From NCBI GenBank assembly GCA_012963895.1, contig DTUW01000081.1:1-7211 (forward strand): DNA of 7,211 bases. Direction: 5' to 3'. The notes beneath the pieces were generated by a model, which saw only the letters and a list, made by a program, of their open reading frames with translations, searched no databases and had not been told where the DNA came from. Of the stretch, positions 1-5,226 are shown piece by piece (position 1 is the stretch's first letter; every line of letters starts with the position of its first letter). A program made the translations under genes and the position numbers. The stretch comes from Campylobacterales bacterium. Lineage in GTDB: Bacteria > Campylobacterota > Campylobacteria > Campylobacterales > Thiovulaceae.

Positions 1-170
1 ATAGACTTTTAGAAGAGGCTCATGAAGATGAACAAGAGAAGTTGGCAGAACGGAAGGAACAGATGAAAGCCGATAGAGTGGCTCGGGAGAAAGAGAGACG
101 AGCAAAAGAGAAAGCTCAACAAGCAGAAGAACAGGAGAATGAAAATAGCGAAAATAGTAGCGAGGAATAG
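1..170 (+). CDS. 3' end of an unidentified protein with a charged coiled-coil tail (partial)
   Basis: The reading frame is open from the left edge (first whole codon at 3) to TAG at 168-170, giving the last 55 residues of a protein whose body lies outside the window. The visible part is almost entirely charged or polar: a helix-forming run of Glu, Lys, Arg, Gln and Ala with heptad-like character, then an acidic tail rich in Glu, Asn and Ser that ends in Ser-Ser-Glu-Glu. There is no catalytic motif or membrane segment in it, so I cannot name the protein. The other two plus-strand frames hit stops at once near the edge, which supports this frame. It ends 5 nt before the inferred dnaG start, so the two genes are probably cotranscribed and perhaps translationally coupled. 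Confidence 0.7.
   Translation, partial: RLLEEAHEDEQEKLAERKEQMKADRVAREKERRAKEKAQQAEEQENENSENSSEE
162..166 (+). promoter_or_regulatory. Shine-Dalgarno for dnaG (GAGGA)
   Basis: GAGGA lies 9 nt upstream of CTG at 176-178 and overlaps the last codons of the upstream gene. It is the only purine-rich SD candidate in the short interval between the in-frame stop (158-160) and the conserved DnaG N-terminus, so it supports initiation at CTG 176, or less likely at ATT 179. Confidence 0.55.
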
Positions 171-175
171 AGTCT

Positions 176-1843
176 CTGATTGATAGAAGCTCCTTATCCC
201 TCCTTAAAGAGAGTATCGATATAGTCGATGTAGTTTCGCACTATATCGATATTCGCAAATCTGGCAAAAGTTTCAAAGCCAGATGTCCCTTCCACAATGA
301 GAAAACCCCCTCTTTTTTCGTTTCACCTCATCACCAATCTTATCACTGCTTTGGTTGTGGAGCTCACGGCGATGTAATAGAGTTTGTCAAAAATATTGAA
401 AATCTACCATTTATAGATGCAGTTAAGACCCTCGCCGATAGATATGGAATTGAATTACAATTCACAAAAGAGGAGGAGACTTCACAACTTGGGGATAAAT
501 TTGCTATTTTGGAAAAGGTTAATAGCTGGTTTATCTCCAACCTCAAAGGTTCAGATGTAGCCCTCCAATATTTGAAGAGTCGTGGGGTCTCTGATTTATC
601 TATTGAAAAATTTCAATTGGGGTATCTTGCATCATCGCAGGAGCTTTTAGATTTTCTCAAATCTCAATATATCAAGTTCCAAGATGGAGCTGAGCTAGGA
701 CTTTTATCTATTAGTGAAGATGGAAAGAGATATTTTTCATCTCTCTACAACAGAATCATATTTCCTATTTTCAACTCAACTGGACGAGTTGTAGCCTTTG
801 GAGGTCGAACTCTTGGAAACCACCCAGCTAAATATATCAACTCCCCCAATACCCCCTTTTTTCACAAATCAAAGATATTCTATGGTCAAAACTTTGCCAA
901 TAGCTCCATCTACAAATCTGGAATAGTCCATATCGTAGAGGGCTATTTAGATGTGGTAATGCTTCACCAGATTGGGATTGAGAATGTGATAGCTCCTCTT
1001 GGAACGGCATTAACTCAGGAACAGGGCTATATCTTGAAAAAGTATAAAGCTAAGGTAAATTTAGCATTTGATGGAGATAGTGCCGGAATCAATGCTATTA
1101 AACGAGCCTTAGATATTCTCCTCCCTCTTGAAATAGAGACCAGAGTAACTCTATTTGAGAATGGAAAAGACCCAGCCCAACTGGTTCAAGAGGGGGCAAC
1201 CTTCGAAGAGGTTCAAAAACTTCTGGATAGTTCCCAAGACGGGGTAAAGTTCTATATCGACCAAAATATATCAGGGTTCAATTTGAGTAATCCATATGAG
1301 AAGTCGAGAGCTATTGCTAAGGCTAACGAGGTGATTTCCAAATTACCATTTAGATATAGGGAGGAGTATTCTAAGTATATTGATAGATTGCTTTCTGTTG
1401 GTAGAGTTGAAATTCTCTACAATAGACGGATTAGGGATAAAGAAGCTATATCTAATAGGGAGTTCTTCGGATATTCAGAGGTTGCCCTCCTGCGGTCTGC
1501 AATTGAAAATCCCCAATTTATAGATATTCTCCGCTCTAATATAGATTTGAATGATTTCAATTTCTACCGAGAACATCTCAAAGATATTTTAGATGGAAAT
1601 TTGGAGAGTGAAAATATTAGGTGGTTGCTCCATTTCGATATAGAGCTTCTCTCTTCAAAAGAGGAGTTTGAGATAGAGATAGTAAATCTGCTGATTCGAA
1701 AATTTACCAACCTGAAAAAGGATATATCACAAAATAGCGGTATGGACTTTCAAAAAAAGGTCTTGGAGTTGCGAAAAATTCAGAATGAAATCAATAGATT
1801 GAATAAGAGAAAAAGGAGACTAATTGAACAAATCCCTATTTAG
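176..1843 (+). CDS. dnaG: DNA primase DnaG, non-canonical CTG start
   Basis: DnaG synthesises the RNA primers for lagging-strand and fork-restart synthesis and works with the replicative helicase DnaB. The product is 555 residues, close to the usual length for Campylobacterota. The N-terminal CHC2 zinc finger is complete: Cys37 and His40 (CPFH), then Cys58 and Cys61 (CFGC). The catalytic core carries the conserved GGR and NSP motifs. The Toprim domain shows Glu255 (VEGYLD) and the acidic pair Asp299/Asp301 (DGDSAG), which bind metal. Residues from about 420 onward form the variable helical helicase-binding domain. Start choice: the frame is closed by TAG at 158-160, and between there and the conserved N-terminus only ATA 167, CTG 176 and ATT 179 could initiate. 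CTG falls exactly where homologues have Met before an Ile and the K/R-x-S pattern, and it follows GAGGA. The first conventional start (TTG 509) would delete the zinc finger. The gene follows the upstream gene by 5 nt and overlaps the kinase gene by 20 nt. Confidence 0.95.
   Translation: MIDRSSLSLLKESIDIVDVVSHYIDIRKSGKSFKARCPFHNEKTPSFFVSPHHQSYHCFGCGAHGDVIEFVKNIENLPFIDAVKTLADRYGIELQFTKEEETSQLGDKFAILEKVNSWFISNLKGSDVALQYLKSRGVSDLSIEKFQLGYLASSQELLDFLKSQYIKFQDGAELGLLSISEDGKRYFSSLYNRIIFPIFNSTGRVVAFGGRTLGNHPAKYINSPNTPFFHKSKIFYGQNFANSSIYKSGIVHIVEGYLDVVMLHQIGIENVIAPLGTALTQEQGYILKKYKAKVNLAFDGDSAGINAIKRALDILLPLEIETRVTLFENGKDPAQLVQEGATFEEVQKLLDSSQDGVKFYIDQNISGFNLSNPYEKSRAIAKANEVISKLPFRYREEYSKYIDRLLSVGRVEILYNRRIRDKEAISNREFFGYSEVALLRSAIENPQFIDILRSNIDLNDFNFYREHLKDILDGNLESENIRWLLHFDIELLSSKEEFEIEIVNLLIRKFTNLKKDISQNSGMDFQKKVLELRKIQNEINRLNKRKRRLIEQIPI
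214..251 (+). repeat. Perfect 12-bp inverted repeat inside the dnaG 5' coding region
   Basis: Arms at 214-225 (TATCGATATAGT) and 240-251 are exact reverse complements, separated by a 14-nt loop. G-U and A-U pairs could extend the stem about three more positions outward. It covers codons 13-26 of dnaG, beginning about 36 nt after the start codon. In mRNA it could form a stable hairpin near the ribosome entry region. It has no U-tract, so it is not an intrinsic terminator. The arms encode the conserved Ile-Asp-Ile/Val segments, so codon use may partly explain the symmetry. Confidence 0.6.
1814..1819 (+). promoter_or_regulatory. Shine-Dalgarno for the histidine kinase (AGGAGA)
   Basis: AGGAGA lies inside the last codons of dnaG, a few nt before TTG 1824. 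An in-frame TAA (1821-1823) directly precedes that TTG, so it is the first possible start in this frame. The site implies translational coupling to dnaG. Confidence 0.6.
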
Positions 1844-2924
1844 AATCTTCTTACAATATTTCATCTCTATCCTCATTATCAACCTTTTCATTTTCTATCT
1901 TCTCGATTTCGATATAGTGGAAAATATAGAGAAGATGGCAAATGAGGAAATTCTATATATTGTAGAGAACCGTTTCCTATTTCTCACTATCTCAATATCT
2001 GTTTTTCACTTACTACTAATGCGAAAGTTTGCTTTGGATATTCAGGAAGAGATTTCTAAGATTGATAGATACCTTGATGAGATATTGAAAAAAAAGAGTA
2101 AGCCCAAAATATTACAACTCTCCTACTCTTCTGAGTTTAGAGAGATTGGAAAAAAGTTGAGTAGAGTATTTCAAGAGATATACAAAATCTCCAAAAAGAG
2201 ACGGAAAACCAATAGCAGACTGAAACTCACTACTATCCAACAGGAGCAACTATTAAGAGCGATTAGCCACGAACTGAAAAATCCTATTGCTGTCATTTTG
2301 GGATATAGCCAACTTTTGGAGAGTGATATATCAGATGATAGACAACTTAGGTATATCCAAAAAATTATCTCAAATACCAAAAGAATGGATAGACTTCTCA
2401 ACCGCCTCAGATTGGCAGTCCAACTTGAAAATAGAAAATTTAGATTGGAATATAGTTCGTTTGATATAGCTGATGTTATTTATAAAGTGGTTGATGAGGT
2501 GACAGGTTACATGCCAAATAGAAAGATAAATCTGGATATTTCGCCCTACCAAGTATATGGAGATAGAACTCTAATAGAGCTTGTAGCTATCAACCTCATC
2601 GAGAATGGATTGAAATATTCCAAAAGTGATATTTTGGTTATTCTAAAAGAGGATTACCTAAGGGTTGTCGATTTTGGGATAGGGATTGAGCAATCCAAAA
2701 TTCCATCGATAACTAAGAAATTTTACAGAGTAGATAGAAAGAGCCACAAAGACTCTATGGGGTTGGGATTGGCTATTGTAAATTACATCTTGAAACTCCA
2801 CAAGTTGGAACTGGAAATAGAGTCGGAATTGGGCAAGGGTTCTACATTTTCCATAAAACTTCTACCGATAAAATACAACAAACTACCAAAGGAGATAGAA
2901 ACTATATCTTCTGTTTCCTCTTAG
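1824..2924 (+). CDS. Two-TM sensor histidine kinase, no adjacent response regulator
   Basis: This is an inner-membrane two-component sensor kinase of 366 residues. It has TM1 at about 8-27, a very short periplasmic stretch of roughly 22 residues, and TM2 at about 50-67. A HAMP-like linker with an EFREIGKKLSRVF segment (104-116) follows. The HisKA dimerisation helix has phosphoacceptor His149 in ISHELKNP. The HATPase_c domain has an N box with Asn257 and Asn261 (NLIENGLKYS), a G1 box with Asp283 (DFGIG) and a G2 box GLGLA (313-317). All catalytic boxes are intact, so it should be active. The periplasmic loop is too small for a known ligand domain, so sensing is probably through the membrane or a partner. 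The start is TTG, because an in-frame stop lies immediately upstream and the next Met (residue 38) would remove TM1. It overlaps dnaG by 20 nt. No response regulator is visible here; the target is unknown. Confidence 0.93.
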   Translation: MNKSLFRIFLQYFISILIINLFIFYLLDFDIVENIEKMANEEILYIVENRFLFLTISISVFHLLLMRKFALDIQEEISKIDRYLDEILKKKSKPKILQLSYSSEFREIGKKLSRVFQEIYKISKKRRKTNSRLKLTTIQQEQLLRAISHELKNPIAVILGYSQLLESDISDDRQLRYIQKIISNTKRMDRLLNRLRLAVQLENRKFRLEYSSFDIADVIYKVVDEVTGYMPNRKINLDISPYQVYGDRTLIELVAINLIENGLKYSKSDILVILKEDYLRVVDFGIGIEQSKIPSITKKFYRVDRKSHKDSMGLGLAIVNYILKLHKLELEIESELGKGSTFSIKLLPIKYNKLPKEIETISSVSS

Positions 2925-3930
2925 CATACTGTTGCATATCTTCAATAGTATCCAACTCGTCCATTATCTCCTCACCGAGAAGGGTCTCGATGACATCTTC
3001 AAGAGTAACAACTCCGGAGGTTTGAGAATAGCCATCTTTGACTATAAATAGATGCTCTTTTCTCTGAATGAAGAGGTCGAGGGTCTTAGAGAGGTTGATA
3101 TTTTCATTGATTTCATATACAGGCTTAGCAATATCAGAAAGTTTTTTACTCTCATTATCTTCGCTGGTCTCTTCAAAGATAGTTTGGGAGAATACGATAC
3201 CTTCAATATAGTCCTTAGTCTTAGAATAGATAGGTATTCGTGAAAAATGCTTTAACCCTTTGAGGTTCTCTTCATTTTCTAGAACTTCTTTTATAGTTAA
3301 ATCTTTTTCAAGAGCAAATACAACCTTTCGAGGGGTTAGAACATCTTTTACTTTTATATTTCTAAGTCGTAGAATATTTTTAATAATCTCTGCCTCTTTT
3401 TCGGAAATCACCCCAACATCTACCCCATTGGATACAACCGTCAAAATCTCATCTCTCGACACCTCATCTCGCAACTTATCTTTTGAAATAAGCCGAGTCA
3501 ATTTAGTAGCTAAGAAGTTGAGAGGATAGGTAATGATGATGAGGATTCGGATAATGTAGGAACTTGGAATAGCGAGAACTTTCCAATATCTAGCCCCTAA
3601 GGTCTTAGGAACAATTTCAGAGACATAGAGGATTAGCAGAGTAAGCCCCATAGAGAAAAACATAATATACTCTTCTCCAAAGATATTGAGAGCTTCTGCT
3701 CCAACTCCTGCTGCTCCAAAGGTATTTGCGATAGTATTTAGGGTAAGAATAGAACCAATAGAGGTCTCCATATTGGTCTTTATCTTTTTGAGGTTTTTAC
3801 CTCCCCGAACTCCATTTTTTACAAGAGTATCAATATATGAAAAAGTTGTCGAAAGTAGCACAGCTTCCAAAATCGAGCAGACAAACGACACACCTACGGC
3901 TAAAAATAGATATATCAATAGAGTTGTCAT
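2902..3930 (-). CDS. CNNM (DUF21) and CBS-pair membrane protein, hemolysin/CorC-like, short form
   Basis: The 342-residue protein belongs to the CNNM/CorC/HlyC-like family, whose characterised members act in divalent cation (Mg2+, Co2+) transport; the 'hemolysin' label is historical. The N-terminal CNNM membrane domain spans about 1-150 with hydrophobic segments near 3-25, 58-78, 88-108 and 122-146. It includes the family signature around SEIVPKTLGA (104-113). A CBS pair follows: CBS1 at about 195-255 (starting VKDVLTPR) and CBS2 at about 265-322 (GVVTLEDVIETLLGEEI). The protein ends about 20 residues later, so the C-terminal CorC_HlyC transporter-associated domain found in many relatives is absent. 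The ATG follows AAAGGA at 9 nt, and that SD overlaps the pabB stop. Only 13 nt separate it from pabB. Its 3' end overlaps the convergent kinase gene by 23 nt. The transported ion cannot be read from the sequence. Confidence 0.9.
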   Translation of the reverse strand: MTTLLIYLFLAVGVSFVCSILEAVLLSTTFSYIDTLVKNGVRGGKNLKKIKTNMETSIGSILTLNTIANTFGAAGVGAEALNIFGEEYIMFFSMGLTLLILYVSEIVPKTLGARYWKVLAIPSSYIIRILIIITYPLNFLATKLTRLISKDKLRDEVSRDEILTVVSNGVDVGVISEKEAEIIKNILRLRNIKVKDVLTPRKVVFALEKDLTIKEVLENEENLKGLKHFSRIPIYSKTKDYIEGIVFSQTIFEETSEDNESKKLSDIAKPVYEINENINLSKTLDLFIQRKEHLFIVKDGYSQTSGVVTLEDVIETLLGEEIMDELDTIEDMQQYAKRKQKI

Positions 3931-3943
3931 TTTTCAAATTCCT

Positions 3944-4885
3944 TTAAAAAAGATAGATTTTTTCAATCATCTCTTGATATTCGCTTTCCAAACTGCTATC
4001 CAAAGTAATTCCTCCTCCGCTTTTGTATATCAATTTATCTCCCTCTTTTTCTAAGAATCTAATCATTACTCCACTATCAAATTTACCATTTTGAAACACT
4101 CCAAAAATACCTGTAAAGAAGTTACGAGAATACCCCTCTATCTGGTGAATAAGTTCAAGAGTTCTCTTTTTTGGAGTTCCTGTAACACTACCAGCGGGTA
4201 GTATCTTCTCCAAAATATCCCCTATTCGACTTTGCCACCCTTCTTCCAAATCTCCAACTATCTTAGAACTCATTTGGAAAAGTTCTCTATTACCGCTCCT
4301 AATCTTCTCAATATGTTTGAACTTCTCAACTCTCACATTCCGAGCCACCATGTTCAAATCGTTTCTAAGCAAATCGACGACCATTACATGCTCAGCATTC
4401 TCTTTGGGATTGCTATATAGCAATTCTCTACCATTGGGTATAGATACTGAAATAGTTCCTTTCATTGGAAAAGTGGCTATTTGGTTTCCCTCGATTTTGA
4501 TAAAAGTTTCAGGAGAGTAGCAGAGAAACCTATCAGGAACTAATATTTTGTATTTTGCATCTGCATAGTGGTATATCTCTTCAAGTGTGGCAGTAGTCTC
4601 TATCTCTGTTGGTTGGGTAAGGTTGAGCAGATAGGTATATCCATCTTTGATAGCTTCTATCACTTTATAGAACTTCTCGCTATATACCTTTTTGGAAACT
4701 ACTTTTTTTGTAAATTGAATATCCTTTTCCCTTTTTGGAATCTCTTTTTTTCCAATCTGAAACCGGATACCCTTTTTCTCAACCTCATCGAGAGGGATAG
4801 TAATCACTTCACTTTTGTCATAAGAGACAACTATTAGAAATGGGATATTTTCAGCCCCAAGCCTGTTAGCTTCCGAGAAACTCAT
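3944..4885 (-). CDS. pabB: Aminodeoxychorismate synthase component I (PabB)
   Basis: PabB converts chorismate, with ammonia from glutamine, to 4-amino-4-deoxychorismate, the step toward p-aminobenzoate and folate. The 313 residues are essentially the chorismate-binding domain alone. Most of the N-terminal region of longer PabB/TrpE proteins is missing, and there is no fused PabC lyase. Visible signatures are LLNLTQPTEI (86-95), PDRFLCYSPE (117-126), MKGT with Lys142, the metal and chorismate acidic region around EHVMVVDLLRNDL (165-177), PAGSVTGTPK (230-239), GGGIT (290-294) and ESEYQE (300-305). Lys in the MKGT motif is the PabB-type residue where TrpE has Ala, so I prefer PabB over anthranilate or isochorismate synthase. 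The start lies 1 nt after the fliQ stop with only a weak SD, which suggests translational coupling. Neither a glutamine amidotransferase (PabA) nor a PabC gene is visible, so these must be encoded elsewhere. Confidence 0.93.
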   Translation of the reverse strand: MSFSEANRLGAENIPFLIVVSYDKSEVITIPLDEVEKKGIRFQIGKKEIPKREKDIQFTKKVVSKKVYSEKFYKVIEAIKDGYTYLLNLTQPTEIETTATLEEIYHYADAKYKILVPDRFLCYSPETFIKIEGNQIATFPMKGTISVSIPNGRELLYSNPKENAEHVMVVDLLRNDLNMVARNVRVEKFKHIEKIRSGNRELFQMSSKIVGDLEEGWQSRIGDILEKILPAGSVTGTPKKRTLELIHQIEGYSRNFFTGIFGVFQNGKFDSGVMIRFLEKEGDKLIYKSGGGITLDSSLESEYQEMIEKIYLF

Positions 4886-4886
4886 A

Positions 4887-5153
4887 CTATTGGATAAATT
4901 TAGGAATATAGTTGAACATTTTTTCAGTGAAATCGATGGTGAGATTTAACATCCAAGGCATAGTAAGAATAGTAACAATAATTACCCCAATTATCTTAGG
5001 AATAAAAGAGAGGGTCATCTCATTGATTTGAGTTGTAGCTTGAAAAATGGAGACTGCCAATCCCAAAAACATACCAGTTAATAGAGTTGGTAGAGCCAAA
5101 TATAGAGCCAATTTGAAAGTTTGGATACCCAACTTTATGAGTTCATTCTCCAT
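4887..5153 (-). CDS. fliQ: Flagellar export apparatus protein FliQ
   Basis: FliQ is a small inner-membrane component of the flagellar type III export gate, assembled with FliP and FliR. The product is 88 residues starting MENELIKLG, matching the length and N-terminus typical of Campylobacterota. It has two hydrophobic helices at about 14-36 and 52-74. Between them is the highly conserved SIFQATTQINEMTLSFIPK segment, followed by LTMPWM. Start choice is uncertain: the preceding codon is also ATG (5156, 89 residues). That ATG is 11 nt from AGGA at 5168-5171, so it may be the real start. The frame also stays open to an ATG at 5210, but the extra residues do not fit the family and that ATG has no SD. 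It lies 73 nt after priA and 1 nt before pabB, away from other flagellar genes. The protein is too different from SctS-type virulence homologues in context to suggest a separate injectisome. Confidence 0.95.
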   Translation of the reverse strand: MENELIKLGIQTFKLALYLALPTLLTGMFLGLAVSIFQATTQINEMTLSFIPKIIGVIIVTILTMPWMLNLTIDFTEKMFNYIPKFIQ

Positions 5154-5226
5154 CATCTCTAATAGTGTCCTCGTTGCAAATAGGGTTACTCCTAAATGTA
5201 GATTATCCATAATAGTATCAAAAATA

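Noticed and set aside
509..1843. dnaG starting at TTG 509, and a truncated-pseudogene interpretation
   Set aside because: The open frame upstream encodes an intact CHC2 zinc finger and conserved DnaG N-terminus with no stop or frameshift, so the gene is complete with an unusual start.
2171..2552. Short open frames overlapping the kinase on both strands
   Set aside because: They are contained within the intact histidine kinase, with compositions that mirror its codons.
2898..2917. GAAAC/GTTTC short inverted repeat at the convergent junction
   Set aside because: Five-bp arms with a 10-nt loop and no T-tract are expected by chance in AT-rich DNA.
3052..4054. Plus-strand open frames opposite the CNNM and pabB genes
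   Set aside because: They are antisense shadows of well-supported conserved genes, with no SD and no recognisable domains.
4887..5210. Longer FliQ (107 residues) starting at ATG 5210
   Set aside because: The extra 19 residues do not resemble FliQ N-termini, there is no SD before 5210, and the 88-residue form matches the family length exactly.
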